From NCBI RefSeq assembly GCF_023517795.1, contig NZ_CP082928.1, positions 682,001 through 746,000 of the forward strand: a stretch of 64,000 nt of DNA, written 5' to 3'. Shown here in pieces: positions 46,061 to 58,874 of the stretch. The translations under genes were made by a program, and so were the position numbers. The notes under the pieces were generated by a model that was not told where the DNA came from, did no database searches, and saw only the letters and a list, made by a program, of their open reading frames with translations. Position 1 is the first letter of the stretch. Each line of letters opens with the position of its first letter. Source of the stretch: Pseudomonas fulva (GTDB taxonomy: Bacteria; Pseudomonadota; Gammaproteobacteria; Pseudomonadales; Pseudomonadaceae).

Positions 46061-47317
46061 ATGCCCCGCACCGACAAGGAACACTTCATCGGGCTCGAGT
46101 GGCTGCGCTTCATACTCGGCCTGTACATCGTGGTCTTCCACACCCTGCACAACTACCCCGAACAGCAGTTGCCGATCATCAAGCAGCTCAGCGGCGCGGG
46201 CTTCTTCGCCACCAGTACCTTCTTCGTGCTTTCCGGCTTTCTGCTCGCCCACGTCTATTGCCAGCGCGGTCAACTGCGCGAGCCGGCGGTGAGCTTCTGG
46301 AGCAAACGCTTCGCCAACCTCTACCCACTGCATATCTTCTCGCTGCTGCTGACCATCTCGGTGATCTTCGTCATCAGCAGCCTGGGCATTCCGCCGGACG
46401 ACACCAAGGCCAGCGTGCGCTTCGTGGTGTACGACACCAACGAGGACATGACCGATATCTCCCGCGCCACGCTCGAGCATTTCATGAGCAACGGCGAGCT
46501 GGCCTTCAACAGCGTGCTGCAACTGCTGATGCTGCAGGCCTGGAACCCCTTCTACCTGACCTTCAACGCGCCGCTGTGGTCGATCTCCACGCTGTTCTTC
46601 TTCTACCTCACCTTTCCCTTCGTGGCGCCGCGCCTGGCGCGCCTGAAGCACAAGGTGCTGTGGCTGGGCATCATCACCCTGATCTATCTGATTCCGCCGG
46701 TGCTGGTGATTCTCAACGGTGACTACGGCATGCCGTTCACCGGCATCCTGCACCGCAACCCGCTGGTGCGCCTGCCCGAGTTTCTCGCCGGCATTCTCGC
46801 CTACGGGCTGTTCCGCGACCTGCAGGACGCCGGCCGGACCCCGGGCGCGGGCGGCGTCGGGCTGATGATCGCCACGGTACTGGCCTGTTTCCTCGGCACC
46901 GCCTGGCTGATCGAAGGGCCGCAGTTCTGGTACTACCTGCTGCACAACGGCCTGCTGCTGCCGGCGCAGATCATGCTGATCTACGTCTGTGCGCTGGCAG
47001 CCTCGCCAGGCAGCGAAGCGGTGCAACGCTGGTCACAGCGCCTGGGCGCCGCCTCGCTGCCGCTGTTCGTGCTGCACGTGCCGGCCTTCACCCTGTTCTC
47101 CCGTTCGGAAAAGCTGTTGGGCGTGGCCTCCAGCGACTGCTTCGCCAGCTGGGCGCAGTGCGCGGTGCGGGCGGGCGAGCAGGAGCTGTCGATCGTCTTC
47201 TACCCACTTTTTCTGCTGCTGACGGTGATCCTCTGCGTGTGGGCCCAGGAGAACGCCGTGGTGCCGACCCGCAAGCGGCTGCTCAAGTGGCTGCCGGTGC
47301 GGCGTAGCACAAGCTGA
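46061..47317 (+). CDS. Acyltransferase-3 family membrane protein, possible OPG succinyl/acyltransferase
   Basis: 418 aa with about 10 transmembrane helices. The acyltransferase-3 N-terminal motif [25 protein letters not shown] includes the conserved His, and [15 protein letters not shown] follows. It starts at 46061 after AAGGAG. It precedes opgG by 104 bp in the same direction. OpgC/MdoC, which succinylates osmoregulated periplasmic glucans, belongs to this family and is encoded next to opgGH in E. coli, so glucan decoration is a reasonable guess. O-antigen or other substrates remain possible. Confidence 0.8.
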   Translation: MPRTDKEHFIGLEWLRFILGLYIVVFHTLHNYPEQQLPIIKQLSGAGFFATSTFFVLSGFLLAHVYCQRGQLREPAVSFWSKRFANLYPLHIFSLLLTISVIFVISSLGIPPDDTKASVRFVVYDTNEDMTDISRATLEHFMSNGELAFNSVLQLLMLQAWNPFYLTFNAPLWSISTLFFFYLTFPFVAPRLARLKHKVLWLGIITLIYLIPPVLVILNGDYGMPFTGILHRNPLVRLPEFLAGILAYGLFRDLQDAGRTPGAGGVGLMIATVLACFLGTAWLIEGPQFWYYLLHNGLLLPAQIMLIYVCALAASPGSEAVQRWSQRLGAASLPLFVLHVPAFTLFSRSEKLLGVASSDCFASWAQCAVRAGEQELSIVFYPLFLLLTVILCVWAQENAVVPTRKRLLKWLPVRRSTS

Positions 47318-47358
47318 GCCAAAGGAAAGGAAATTCCCAGGAATCATCTGCAACGACG

Positions 47359-47388
47359 ACGGTCGGAAGGAAGTGTTCGGCCGACCGT
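47359..47388 (+). other. Inverted repeat in the opgG leader
   Basis: ACGGTCGG and CCGACCGT (8-bp arms, 14-nt loop) sit 34 bp before the opgG start codon. It may be a leader hairpin or weak terminator for the upstream gene. Confidence 0.4.
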
Positions 47389-47421
47389 GCCGCTGTTTCT
47401 TACTGTTTTCTGGAGGGATCC

Positions 47422-49005
47422 GTGATCCTCAAAACCGTCAAGGCATCTGTCCGCCACAGCATGCTTCCAGCTGCGCTGTGCCTGGCCTGCACCACCACGT
47501 TGTTCAGTGCCCAGGTGCTGGCTTTCTCCCTCGATGACGTGGCTTCGCAAGCCAAGGGGTTGCTGGACAAACCTTACGCCGCCCCTGCCAGCAACCTGCC
47601 CAGCGAATTGCGCACCCTGTCGTTCAAGGACTACCAGCAGATCAAGGCACGTGAAGACAAATACGAATGGGCCGACAGCAAGACGCCCTTCAAGCTGAGT
47701 TTCTATCACCAGGGCATGCACTTCGAGACCCCGGTGAAGATCAACGAAGTCACCGCCACCAGCGTCAACGAAATCAAATACGACCCGGCCCGCTTCGATT
47801 TCGGCGACCTGAAGGTCGATCAGGACGCCACCAAGGAGCTGGGCTACGCCGGCTTTCGCGTCATGTACCCGGTCAATGAAAAGGACAAGCTCGACGAAAT
47901 CATGAGCCTGCTCGGCGCCAGCTACTTCCGGGTGGTCGGCAAGGATCAGGTCTACGGTACCTCGGCCCGCGGCCTGGCCATCGACACCGCGCTACCCAGC
48001 GGCGAGGAATTCCCCTATTTCCGCGAATTCTGGATCGAGCGGCCAAAGGCCGGTGACAAGCACCTGGTGATCTTCGCCCTGCTCGACTCGCCCCGCGCCA
48101 CCGGCGCTTACCGATTCATCCTGCGTCCTGGCAACGACGCGGTGGTCGACGTCAAGTCCCGGGTATTCCTGCGCGACAACGTCAACAAGCTGGGCGTCGC
48201 GCCGCTGACCAGCATGTTCCTGTACGGCAGCAACCAGCGCTCCGCCAAGGCCAACTACCGCCCTGCCCTGCACGACGCCAACGGCCTGGCGATCCATACC
48301 GGCAGCGACGAGCACATCTGGCGCCCGCTGAACAACCCGCAGAACCTGGCGGTGAGCACCTTCGAAGTGCAGAACCCGAAAGGTTTCGGCCTGCTGCAAC
48401 GCGGCCGCGACTTCGCCCAGTACGAAGACCTGGACGACCACTACGAGCAGCGCCCCAGCGTGTGGATCGAACCCAAGGGCGAATGGGGCAAGGGCAAGGT
48501 TGAACTGGTGGAGATTCCCACCCCGGACGAAACCAACGACAACATCGTCGCCTTCTGGACGCCCGACGAGCAGCCCAAGCCGGGTGAACCGATGGAGTTC
48601 GACTATCGCATGCACTGGACCAAGGACGAGCGCGCCCAGCTGGGCCAGGACATCGCCTGGGTCAAGCAGACCATGCGCAGCGCCGGTGAGGTCAAGCAGC
48701 CCAACCTGACCCGCAAGCTCGATGGCAGCATCGCCCTGCTGGTGGACTTCGAAGGTCCGTCCCTGGAAGCGCTCAAGCCTGACGCCGCAGTGGCCAGCAA
48801 CTTCAGCATCAACGACAACGCCGAAGTGCTGGACAACCAGTTGCAATACAACAAGGCCACCAAAGGCTGGCGCATGACGGTGCGCTTCAAGGTCAAGGAT
48901 CCCAAGCAAGCGGTGGAAATGCGCGCGGCCCTGGTCGAGGGTGACAAGACCCTCAGCGAGACCTGGAGCTATCAACTCCCGCCCAACACGGTTACCCCCC
49001 AATGA
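47422..49005 (+). CDS. opgG: Periplasmic glucan biosynthesis protein OpgG
   Basis: 527 aa. It starts at a GTG (47422) with GGAGGG 5 nt upstream. A long Sec signal ends near AQVLA. The OpgG beta-sandwich domain shows typical stretches: [57 protein letters not shown] and [32 protein letters not shown]. OpgG works in the periplasm with OpgH to build and branch osmoregulated beta-glucans. The stop overlaps the opgH start (ATGA), giving translational coupling. Confidence 0.96.
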   Translation: MILKTVKASVRHSMLPAALCLACTTTLFSAQVLAFSLDDVASQAKGLLDKPYAAPASNLPSELRTLSFKDYQQIKAREDKYEWADSKTPFKLSFYHQGMHFETPVKINEVTATSVNEIKYDPARFDFGDLKVDQDATKELGYAGFRVMYPVNEKDKLDEIMSLLGASYFRVVGKDQVYGTSARGLAIDTALPSGEEFPYFREFWIERPKAGDKHLVIFALLDSPRATGAYRFILRPGNDAVVDVKSRVFLRDNVNKLGVAPLTSMFLYGSNQRSAKANYRPALHDANGLAIHTGSDEHIWRPLNNPQNLAVSTFEVQNPKGFGLLQRGRDFAQYEDLDDHYEQRPSVWIEPKGEWGKGKVELVEIPTPDETNDNIVAFWTPDEQPKPGEPMEFDYRMHWTKDERAQLGQDIAWVKQTMRSAGEVKQPNLTRKLDGSIALLVDFEGPSLEALKPDAAVASNFSINDNAEVLDNQLQYNKATKGWRMTVRFKVKDPKQAVEMRAALVEGDKTLSETWSYQLPPNTVTPQ

Positions 49006-51575
49006 AAACCACCGAGCAGTCCGCCCTGGACGAGTACCTGGACAGCCTGCCTCTGAGTGCCACCGAGCGCGAAGCGCTGGCTGATTGTCGCGACTTCACC
49101 GAACTGCACAGCCGCCTGGGCCGCGTGCCGGCAGCGGAGGCCGAAGAGGCCGTGCACAAATCCGCCGCCCGCCGTATCGAACTCGGCGCCGGCGAGCCGC
49201 TGGAAGCGACCGGCCTGCTCTCTCTCGATGCAGCCGGGCGGCCGGTTCTGCGCACCGCGCCGCCGCTCAACCGCACCAAGATGACCCCCGAGCCGTGGCG
49301 CACCAACCTGCTGACCCGCGGCTTTCGGGCGCTGTTCGGCAAGGCCAATCCGCCGCGCCCGCCCAAGCGCGAACTGGAGCCGGCCCGCTGGCGCCGGGTC
49401 GGGTCGTTGCGCCGTTACGTGCTGCTGTTGCTGATGCTCGGCCAGACCGCCGTCGCCACCTGGTACATGAACAGCATCCTGCCCTACCAGGGCTGGGCGC
49501 TGATCAACCTGCAGGAAGTGATGGAGCAAGGTTGGCAGGAAAGCTTCTTCCAGGTGCTGCCCTACCTCGTGCAGGGCAGCATCCTGGCGTTGTTCTCCCT
49601 GTTGTTCTGCTGGGTATCGGCCGGTTTCTGGACGGCCCTGATGGGCTTCTGGGAGCTGCTGCGCGGCTATGATCGCTACGGCATTTCCGGCAGCAGCGCC
49701 GGCGACGAGCCAATCGACCCGAAGGCGCGTACCGCGATCATCATGCCGATCTGCAACGAGGACGTGCCCCGGGTGTTCGCCGGCCTGCGCGCCACCTACG
49801 AGTCGGTGAAAGCTTCCGGCGAGCTCGACCAGTTCGACTTCTTCGTGCTCAGCGACACCGGCGATGCCGATATCGCCGTGGCCGAGCAGCGCGCCTGGCT
49901 GGAGCTGTGCCAGGAGACCGAAGGCTTCGGCAATATCTTCTACCGCCGTCGTCGCCGCCGGGTGAAGCGCAAGAGTGGCAACATCGACGACTTCTGCCGC
50001 CGCTGGGGTGGCGATTACCGCTACATGGTGGTACTCGACGCCGACAGCGTGATGAGCGGCGAATGCCTGACCAAGCTGGTGCGGCTGATGGAAGCCAACC
50101 CCCAGGCCGGCATCATCCAGACCTCGCCGAAAGCCGCAGGCATGAACACCCTGTATGCACGCCTGCAGCAATTCGCCACCCGCGCCTACGGCCCGCTGTT
50201 CACCGCCGGCCTGCACTACTGGCAGCTCGGTGAATCCCACTACTGGGGCCACAACGCGATCATCCGCATGCAGCCGTTCATCGAGCACTGCGCCCTGGCG
50301 CCGTTGCCGGGCAAGGGTTCGTTCGCCGGTGCGATCATGTCCCACGACTTCGTCGAGGCGTCGCTGATGCGCCGCGCCGGCTGGGGCGTATGGATCGCCT
50401 ACGACCTGCCGGGCAGCTACGAGGAACTGCCGCCCAACCTGATCGACGAGCTGCAGCGCGACCGACGCTGGTGCCACGGCAACCTGATGAACTTCCGCCT
50501 GTTCCTGGTCAAGGGCATGCACCCGGTGCACCGCGCGGTGTTCCTCACTGGCGTGATGTCCTACCTGTCGGCACCGCTGTGGTTCATGTTCCTGCTGCTT
50601 TCCACCGCCCTGCTGGCCATCCACACGCTGATGGAGCCGCAGTACTTCCTGGTGCCCGGCCAGCTGTTCCCGGTGTGGCCGCGCTGGAATCCCCAGCTGG
50701 CGGTGACGTTGTTTTCCACCACCCTGACCTTGCTGTTCCTGCCCAAGCTACTTGCCGTGATCCTTATCTGGGTCAAGGGCGCCAAGGCTTATGGCGGCGC
50801 CTTCAAGGCGACCCTGAGCATGCTCCTGGAAATGCTCTTCTCGGTGCTGCTGGCGCCGGTGCGCATGCTCTTCCACACCATGTTCGTCACCGCTGCGTTC
50901 CTGGGCTGGTCCGCCACCTGGAATTCCCCGCAGCGCGACAACGGCATCACCACCTGGGGTGACGCCACGCGCCGTCATGGTTGGCAGGCATTGCTGGGCA
51001 TGGCCTGGATGGCCGGCGTGGCCTGGCTCGACCCGAACTTCCTGTGGTGGCTGTCGCCGATCGTGGTGTCGCTGATGCTGTCGATCCCGGTGTCGGTGTT
51101 CTCCAGCCGGCTCAGCCTGGGCCTGGGTAGCAAGAAGGCCAAGTTGTTCCTGATTCCCGAGGAATCCAACCCGCCCCAGGAGCTGCTGTCCACTTACGCC
51201 TACACGCGGCACAACCGCGAACACGCTATGGAAAACGGTTTCATCGAAGCAGTGCTGCGGCCCTTCCCCAATGCCCTGGCCTGTGCCATGGCCACGGCGC
51301 GTCATGGTCAGGCACCGCTGCTCGAGCGGGCGCGCCAGCGTGCGCTGAGCGAGGCGCTGGAACTGGGCCCGAAAAAGCTCGATGGCAAACGCAAGCTGGC
51401 GCTGCTCAGCGACCCGGTGCTGCTGGCCCGCCTGCACGCGCAGTTGTGGCAACAGGCCGAACAGCACCCGCTGTGGCGCCATGCCTACAACCAGAGTGCG
51501 CCGGCCCAGCCAAAGCATGACAACCAGGCGCTCAAGGTGGCGCCGGTTGGCAGCGCCTCACCCCTGGTCAACTGA
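49002..51575 (+). CDS. opgH: Glucan glucosyltransferase OpgH
   Basis: 857 aa inner-membrane GT2 enzyme. Two N-terminal helices precede the catalytic domain with [40 protein letters not shown] (metal-binding DxD) and the processive motif [13 protein letters not shown] (QxxRW), followed by several C-terminal helices. It polymerises beta-1,2-glucose from UDP-glucose. The family length is about 850 aa. The last 18 bp overlap the end of the convergent isomerase gene. Confidence 0.96.
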   Translation: MKTTEQSALDEYLDSLPLSATEREALADCRDFTELHSRLGRVPAAEAEEAVHKSAARRIELGAGEPLEATGLLSLDAAGRPVLRTAPPLNRTKMTPEPWRTNLLTRGFRALFGKANPPRPPKRELEPARWRRVGSLRRYVLLLLMLGQTAVATWYMNSILPYQGWALINLQEVMEQGWQESFFQVLPYLVQGSILALFSLLFCWVSAGFWTALMGFWELLRGYDRYGISGSSAGDEPIDPKARTAIIMPICNEDVPRVFAGLRATYESVKASGELDQFDFFVLSDTGDADIAVAEQRAWLELCQETEGFGNIFYRRRRRRVKRKSGNIDDFCRRWGGDYRYMVVLDADSVMSGECLTKLVRLMEANPQAGIIQTSPKAAGMNTLYARLQQFATRAYGPLFTAGLHYWQLGESHYWGHNAIIRMQPFIEHCALAPLPGKGSFAGAIMSHDFVEASLMRRAGWGVWIAYDLPGSYEELPPNLIDELQRDRRWCHGNLMNFRLFLVKGMHPVHRAVFLTGVMSYLSAPLWFMFLLLSTALLAIHTLMEPQYFLVPGQLFPVWPRWNPQLAVTLFSTTLTLLFLPKLLAVILIWVKGAKAYGGAFKATLSMLLEMLFSVLLAPVRMLFHTMFVTAAFLGWSATWNSPQRDNGITTWGDATRRHGWQALLGMAWMAGVAWLDPNFLWWLSPIVVSLMLSIPVSVFSSRLSLGLGSKKAKLFLIPEESNPPQELLSTYAYTRHNREHAMENGFIEAVLRPFPNALACAMATARHGQAPLLERARQRALSEALELGPKKLDGKRKLALLSDPVLLARLHAQLWQQAEQHPLWRHAYNQSAPAQPKHDNQALKVAPVGSASPLVN

Positions 51576-52349
51576 CCGCCACGCGGTCATCCAACCCAGG
51601 CTGGCACGGGTATCGCCCTCTTCGGGGCGGTACTCGGCGCCCAGCCAGCCGCGGTAAGCGGCCTTCTCCAGCGCCCCGCGTACGGCAGTGAAATCGATAC
51701 CGCCACTGCCTGGCGCACCCCGACCCGGGCAATCGGCGAATTGCACGTGGCCGATTCGCCCCGCCAGCGCCTGCACTGCCAGCACCGGGTCGATGCCCTG
51801 CCGGGCCATATGATAGATATCCAGCTGCACCTGGAAATTCTCGTGATCCACGGCGGCCAGAAGCGCCTGCAGATGCTGCGGCGTATTGACCAGAAAGCCC
51901 GGCATATCGAGGGGATTGATCGCCTCGCTGACCACCCCGATGTTCAACAACCCGAATGCCTCGGCGGCCTTGCGGATATTGCCCGCCAGGGTATCGAGCG
52001 CCTGCTCGCGCTGGAGCCCTTCGGCCAGGCGCCCCGGCAATAGGTTGACGAACTGCGGGCGCACCATGGCCGCATAGGTCAGGGCTTGCTGCAGCGCCTC
52101 ATCGAATGCCGCCTGGCGCTGCGGCACCGCGGCCAGGCCAGGGCCGCCGTCGAGAAAGTCACCTCCGGGGAAATTCATCAGCACCAGCGGCAGGCCTGCC
52201 CGCTGCAGCTCGTCCTTCAGGCGCACCGCTGGTACCGGGTAAGGAAACTGGATCTCCACACCCTCGAAACCTGCGGCGGCGGCAGCCACGATGCGCTCGA
52301 GCAAGGGGCGCTCGGTGAACAGCATCGTCAGGTTGGCGGATAGCTTCAT
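51558..52349 (-). CDS. TIM-barrel isomerase (hydroxypyruvate isomerase-like)
   Basis: 263 aa, AP-endonuclease-2-type TIM barrel. N-terminal [37 protein letters not shown] is the Hyi/OtnI signature, followed by [33 protein letters not shown] (catalytic Glu), [12 protein letters not shown] and a metal-binding [16 protein letters not shown]. Such enzymes interconvert hydroxypyruvate/tartronate semialdehyde or related sugar acids. No glyoxylate-pathway genes are adjacent. It is convergent with opgH and overlaps it. Confidence 0.88.
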   Translation of the reverse strand: MKLSANLTMLFTERPLLERIVAAAAAGFEGVEIQFPYPVPAVRLKDELQRAGLPLVLMNFPGGDFLDGGPGLAAVPQRQAAFDEALQQALTYAAMVRPQFVNLLPGRLAEGLQREQALDTLAGNIRKAAEAFGLLNIGVVSEAINPLDMPGFLVNTPQHLQALLAAVDHENFQVQLDIYHMARQGIDPVLAVQALAGRIGHVQFADCPGRGAPGSGGIDFTAVRGALEKAAYRGWLGAEYRPEEGDTRASLGWMTAWRSVDQG

Positions 52350-52401
52350 GCGTGACTCCCTGATTGGCCGTCCTCAACGGCGCGAACGTTACCTGACAAG
52401 C

Positions 52402-52770
52402 TCAGAGCCCATCCTTTTCCAGGTGATCGAGGTTCACCGGATCTCCGCTATGGGCATCCAGGCGATGTCGAATGTCCTCGAACATCTGGTCGAACTCGTC
52501 ATGTTCGTGGCTGATCAGCACCACGCCCGTCGGCAGACCATGCTTGTGCGCCAGGCGGCTGACCACACTGGCGAAGTTGAAGGCGGTGTCGCGGTGCAGC
52601 TCGAAGGATTCCTCGAATGCCGTGCCGTCGACCTCGCCCTTCAAGGTCATGTGCAGCATCGGTCCCTCCGCTGCATCCTGGCGGATGTCGTAATGCAGGT
52701 CGATGGCGTAGCGCGGGATGTCGGCGGTTGCCGCGCCGTTACTGCGGTGAAAATGGCCGGGCTCGAACAT
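52402..52770 (-). CDS. Conserved small protein (DUF5064-like)
   Basis: 122 aa from the ATG at 52770, with AGGAGA upstream. The sequence starts MFEPGHFHRSN and contains a beta-rich core, IDLHYDIRQDAAEGPMLHMTLKGEVDGTAFEESFELHRDTAFNFASV. This resembles the pseudomonad DUF5064 group from memory. Function unknown; cytoplasmic, no signal. The upstream extension of the frame has no conserved sequence. Confidence 0.72.
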   Translation of the reverse strand: MFEPGHFHRSNGAATADIPRYAIDLHYDIRQDAAEGPMLHMTLKGEVDGTAFEESFELHRDTAFNFASVVSRLAHKHGLPTGVVLISHEHDEFDQMFEDIRHRLDAHSGDPVNLDHLEKDGL

Positions 52771-52970
52771 GGGGTTGTCTCCTGTGCTGGGAAATTGGCC
52801 GAGGCGCCAGTCAACGTCGGACGCTTCACCATAGACAGCCAGGGTGCAGGATGATGCGAAAACCCGGTCGCACCATAAAGAAGCACAACAAGCACCAATA
52901 GTGGGCATTTTCGAAACATGCGAGGCGCCGCAAATACCCACCTCAGAGCGCTTGATACGCCCGTTTGAAC

Positions 52971-53282
52971 TCAGTGCTTCTTTTCGGCGCGCTCCTGCAC
53001 CAGTACCCAGGGTGCGACGACCACGGCCCACAAGCACGGATCGCGGTTGACCAGGTCCTCGGCACGGGCATCGGCCAACACCGCGACATCTCCTGCCTCC
53101 AGCCAGGCGGCGACCTGCTCCTGGCGGTTTTCAGCCACCGCTTCGGCCACCTCGATCAGATCCCGTTCGCCGTCGACCCACAGTAACGAGCCGCGGGCGA
53201 AGAACGGTTGCAGCTCTTGCCAGGTGATGGGAGCGGTTTCGCCGAGCAGTTTGGCATAGAGGGTGCTTGGTTGTTCGTTCAT
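52971..53282 (-). CDS. DUF2288-family protein
   Basis: 103 aa from the ATG at 53282. DUF2288 pattern: TLYAKLLGETAPITWQELQPFFARGSLLWVDGERDLIEVAEAVAENR, then VQLWLEAG-like VAAWLEAGDVAVL and a C-terminal WAVVVAPWVLVQE. Function unknown. It is separated by 200 bp from the DUF5064-like gene and may share its transcript. Confidence 0.85.
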   Translation of the reverse strand: MNEQPSTLYAKLLGETAPITWQELQPFFARGSLLWVDGERDLIEVAEAVAENRQEQVAAWLEAGDVAVLADARAEDLVNRDPCLWAVVVAPWVLVQERAEKKH

Positions 53283-53545
53283 GGCAGTTCCGTATTCCGA
53301 TGGCCGTTTTTTGACGGTCGTCATGATAACGACGGACGGCTGACAGGCAAGGGACTGTCAACCGTCCGGCGGTCAGGAACTAGCCGTTTTTCTATACATT
53401 TCTTGCAATTACGCGACATTCTTACCGATCTCTTTCGACTGCCGACTTTCCAAGGCGCAAATCCGCGCTCTACACTGTATCGGTACAGTTGCCGGGGATA
53501 TGGCCGGAAGTCGACTCCGGTTCTGCTGCTTTGGCTACCAGAACT

Positions 53546-53560
53546 ACAACAAAACACAAC
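53546..53560 (+). promoter_or_regulatory. A-rich Hfq/Crc-like stretch before braC
   Basis: ACAACAAAACACAAC lies just upstream of the braC ribosome site GAGTGGAG. It approximates the repeated A-R-N pattern bound by Hfq/Crc; braC is a known class of catabolite-repressed transporter in pseudomonads. The match is partial. Confidence 0.45.
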
Positions 53561-53572
53561 GAGTGGAGCACT

Positions 53573-54694
53573 ATGAACAACGCTACTAAGCAGATTTCCA
53601 AGCTGTTCGCCGCTATGGCCCTGGCTGGTTGCGCCAGCTACTCGGTCGCCGCCGACACCATCAAGATCGCCATGGCCGGCCCGGTGACCGGTGCCGTCGC
53701 TCAGTACGGTGAAATGCAGTTCGTCGGCGCCAAGATGGCCATCGAACAGATCAACAAGGCCGGCGGCGTGAACGGTGCTCAACTCGAAGGCGTGGTCTAT
53801 GACGACGCGTGCGATCCCAAGCAGGCCGTGGCCGTTGCCAACAAGATCGTCAACGATGGCGCCAAGTTCGTCGTTGGCCACCTGTGCTCCAGCTCCACAC
53901 AGCCGGCTTCGGACATCTACGAAGACGAAGGCATCCTGATGATCACCCCGGCTGCCACCAGCCCGGAAATCACCGCCCGTGGTTATGAGCTGATCTTCCG
54001 CACCATCGGCCTGGACAGCCTGCAGGGCCCGACCGCCGGCAACTTCATCGCCGACCACATCAAGCCGAAGAACGTCGCCGTCATCCACGACAAGCAGCAG
54101 TACGGTGAAGGCATCGCCAGCGCCGTCAAGCAGACCCTGGAATCCAAGGGCGTGAAGGTCGGCGTATTCGAAGGCATCAACGCCGGCGACAAGGACTTCT
54201 CCTCGCTGATCGCCAAGCTCAAGCAGCAAGGCATCGACTTCGTCTACTACGGCGGCTACCACCCGGAACTGGGCCTGCTGCTGCGCCAGTCCAAGGAAAA
54301 AGGTCTGGACGTTCGCTTCATGGGCCCCGAGGGCGTAGGCAACAAGGAAATCTCGGCCATCGCCGGTCCGGCCTCCGAAGGCCTGCTGGTGACCCTGCCG
54401 CAATCCTTCGACCAGGATCCGAAGAACAAGGCGCTGGTCGAGGCCTTCAAGGCCAAGAACGAAGACCCGAGCGGTCCGTTCGTGTTCCCGGCCTACGCCG
54501 CCGTGCAGGTCATCGCTGGTGGCATCGAGAAAGCCGGCAGCACCGACACCGCCGAAGTGGCTGCAGCCCTGCGCGCCAACACCTTCGAAACCCCGACCGG
54601 CACCCTCGGTTTCGACGAGAAGGGCGACCTGAAGAACTTCAACTTCGTGGTCTACGAATGGCACCAGGACGGCACCAAGTCCGAAGCCAAGTAA
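53573..54694 (+). CDS. braC: Branched-chain amino acid binding protein BraC
   Basis: 373 aa. Start MNNATKQISKLFAAMALAGC at 53573 with GTGGAG upstream. The mature protein closely follows P. aeruginosa BraC: DTIKIAMAGPVTGAVAQYGEMQ, GGVNGAQLEGVVYDDACDPKQAVAVANKIVNDG, VGHLCSSSTQPASDIYEDEGILMITPAATSPEIT and KNKALVEAFKAKNEDPSGPFV. It binds Leu/Ile/Val (and Ala/Thr). The signal contains LAGC, which looks like a lipobox, although soluble secretion with cleavage at VAA is the usual form; both remain possible. Confidence 0.95.
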   Translation: MNNATKQISKLFAAMALAGCASYSVAADTIKIAMAGPVTGAVAQYGEMQFVGAKMAIEQINKAGGVNGAQLEGVVYDDACDPKQAVAVANKIVNDGAKFVVGHLCSSSTQPASDIYEDEGILMITPAATSPEITARGYELIFRTIGLDSLQGPTAGNFIADHIKPKNVAVIHDKQQYGEGIASAVKQTLESKGVKVGVFEGINAGDKDFSSLIAKLKQQGIDFVYYGGYHPELGLLLRQSKEKGLDVRFMGPEGVGNKEISAIAGPASEGLLVTLPQSFDQDPKNKALVEAFKAKNEDPSGPFVFPAYAAVQVIAGGIEKAGSTDTAEVAAALRANTFETPTGTLGFDEKGDLKNFNFVVYEWHQDGTKSEAK

Positions 54695-54711
54695 GTCCCC
54701 CGCCTGAGCTT

Positions 54712-54739
54712 AAAGCCCACTGCACATGCAGTGGGCTTT
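54712..54739 (+). terminator. braC-braD intergenic attenuator
   Basis: AAAGCCCACTGCA / TGCAGTGGGCTTT forms a 13-bp stem followed by GTTTATT. It would terminate most transcripts after braC while allowing read-through to braDEFG, giving excess binding protein over the membrane complex. Confidence 0.8.
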
Positions 54740-54812
54740 GTTTATTAGAAAGAATTCCGGTTTCGCGCTGCGCCACAAGCGCTGCCGTGCGCGCAAACCC
54801 AGGAGTTAGGCA

Positions 54813-56988
<2,176 letters not shown>

Positions 56989-56992
<4 letters not shown>

Positions 56993-57756
56993 GCCGCCCG
57001 ATTCTAGAAGTGAGCGGCCTGTCCATGCGTTTTGGCGGCCTGCTGGCCGTCAACGGGGTCAGCCTCTCGGTCAATGAAAAGCAGGTGGTGTCGATGATCG
57101 GCCCGAACGGTGCCGGCAAGACCACCGTGTTCAACTGCCTGACCGGTTTCTACAAACCGACCTCGGGCAGCATCCGCCTGGGCGGTGAACAGATCGAAGG
57201 CCTGCCGGGCCACAAGATCGCCCGCAAGGGCGTGGTGCGTACCTTCCAGAACGTTCGCCTGTTCAAGGAAATGACTGCGGTGGAAAACCTGCTGGTCGCC
57301 CAGCACCGCCACATCAACACCAACTTCCTCTCAGGGCTGTTCAAGACCCCGGCGTTTCGCCGCAGCGAGCGCGAAGCCATGGATTACGCGGCGCATTGGC
57401 TGGAGCAGGTCAACCTGACCGAATTCGCCAACCGCCCCGCCGGCACCCTGGCCTACGGCCAACAGCGCCGCCTGGAAATCGCCCGCTGCATGATGACCCG
57501 GCCGAGCATCCTGATGCTCGACGAGCCAGCCGCCGGCCTCAACCCGCGGGAAACCGACGACCTGAAAGCGCTGATCGGCGTGCTGCGTGACGAGCACAAC
57601 GTGACCGTGCTGCTGATCGAGCACGACATGAAGCTGGTCATGAGCATTTCCGACCATATCTTCGTGATCAACCAGGGCACGCCCCTGGCCGACGGCACGC
57701 CGGAGCAGATCCGCGACAATCCGGACGTGATCAAAGCCTACCTGGGGGAAGCGTAA
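56989..57756 (+). CDS. braF: Branched-chain amino acid ABC ATPase BraF
   Basis: 255 aa, LivG family. Walker [11 protein letters not shown]-loop [12 protein letters not shown], signature LAYGQQRR, Walker [14 protein letters not shown]-switch IEHDMKLVM. The long insertion after the Q-loop ([22 protein letters not shown]) is typical of LivG. It starts in overlap with braE and ends 1 bp into braG. Confidence 0.96.
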
Positions 57757-58457
57757 TGCTGTATTTCGACAACGTTTCCACCTTCTACGGCAAGATCCAG
57801 GCGCTGCACGGCGTCAGCGTGGAAGTGCGCCAGGGCGAGATCGTCACCCTGATCGGCGCCAACGGCGCCGGCAAGTCCACCCTGCTGATGACCCTGTGCG
57901 GCACGCCCCAAGCCACCAGTGGCAGCATCCGCTACCAGGGCGAAGAGCTGGTCGGCATGGAAACCCCGCTGATCATGCGCAATAGCATTGCGGTGGTGCC
58001 GGAAGGCCGCCGCGTATTCGCCCGCCTGACCGTCGAGGAAAACCTCGCCATGGGCGGCTTCTTCGGCAGCAAGGCGGACAATCAGGAGCAACTGGACAAG
58101 GTGCTGCACCTGTTCCCGCGCCTGAAGGAACGCCTGGTGCAGCGCGCCGGCACCATGTCCGGTGGCGAACAGCAGATGCTCGCCATCGGCCGTGCGCTGA
58201 TGAGCAAGCCCAAGCTGCTGCTGCTCGACGAACCATCGCTGGGTCTGGCACCGATCATCATCCAGCAGATCTTCGACATCATCGAACAGCTGCGCAAGGA
58301 CGGTGTGACCGTGTTCCTGGTCGAGCAGAACGCCAACCAGGCGCTCAAGCTCGCCGACCGTGGCTACGTGCTGGAGAACGGCAGGATCGTGATGCAGGGC
58401 AGCGGGCATGAGCTGCTGAATGATCCGAAGGTGCGTGACGCCTACCTGGGCGGCTAG
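57756..58457 (+). CDS. braG: Branched-chain amino acid ABC ATPase BraG
   Basis: 233 aa, LivF family. Walker A GANGAGKST, Q-loop and VVPEGRRVFARLTVEENLAMGGFF, signature MSGGEQQ, Walker B LLLLDEPSLGLAP, H-switch VEQNANQAL. It completes the BraCDEFG importer with BraF. Confidence 0.96.
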   Translation: MLYFDNVSTFYGKIQALHGVSVEVRQGEIVTLIGANGAGKSTLLMTLCGTPQATSGSIRYQGEELVGMETPLIMRNSIAVVPEGRRVFARLTVEENLAMGGFFGSKADNQEQLDKVLHLFPRLKERLVQRAGTMSGGEQQMLAIGRALMSKPKLLLLDEPSLGLAPIIIQQIFDIIEQLRKDGVTVFLVEQNANQALKLADRGYVLENGRIVMQGSGHELLNDPKVRDAYLGG

Positions 58458-58486
58458 AAAACTACCTACGTTGCCATCGCTGCGTT

Positions 58487-58545
58487 GAAAGCAGGCTAAA
58501 AATGCTCATGTACAGCTCGTACACTTCGCTTTTTAGCCTGCTTTC
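58487..58545. repeat. Long hairpin after braG
   Basis: A perfect 16-bp stem, GAAAGCAGGCTAAAAA / TTTTTAGCCTGCTTTC, with an inner TGTAC...GTACA inverted repeat in the loop. It ends the bra operon and resembles dispersed intergenic repeats of pseudomonads; an RNA-end or attenuator role is possible. Confidence 0.6.
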
Positions 58546-58681
58546 GCGGGGCCGCCATCGGTATTGTGCTGGCTGCCTCGCCTACGTTTTCGTACATCTG
58601 TGCGAGCAGAGGACATTTACCCTGAACGTTGCCCGGCGCGCTCCAGTCCCAATACTGAACGGACAAAACAGGAGTCGCACC

Positions 58682-58768
58682 ATGCTGAAGTTTCTGGGCA
58701 GCACCATCGGCATCATCTTCCTGATCGGCCTGCTGGTCGTGATCGGTATCTTCTCACTGATCTTCTGA
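58682..58768 (+). CDS. 28-aa hydrophobic membrane peptide
   Basis: It reads MLKFLGSTIGIIFLIGLLVV then IGIFSLIF: a single transmembrane helix with one Lys at the start. AGGAG sits 7 nt before the ATG and a strong terminator follows 14 bp after the stop, which supports it as a real transcribed gene. Function unknown; tiny membrane proteins often bind larger transporters or sensors. Confidence 0.65.
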   Translation: MLKFLGSTIGIIFLIGLLVVIGIFSLIF

Positions 58769-58781
58769 TCACCCCATCCAT

Positions 58782-58808
58782 AAGCCGGGCACCTTGCCCG
58801 GCTTTTTT
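58782..58808 (+). terminator. Rho-independent terminator after the 28-aa gene
   Basis: AAGCCGGGCA / TGCCCGGCTT with a 3-nt loop, followed by six T in a row. A textbook terminator. Confidence 0.92.
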
Positions 58809-58874
58809 CATGCCGCGCGCATGAGTCTCTTCGCGACGCTACAATGGGCATCACTTCGCTGACGATGCTCCGCC

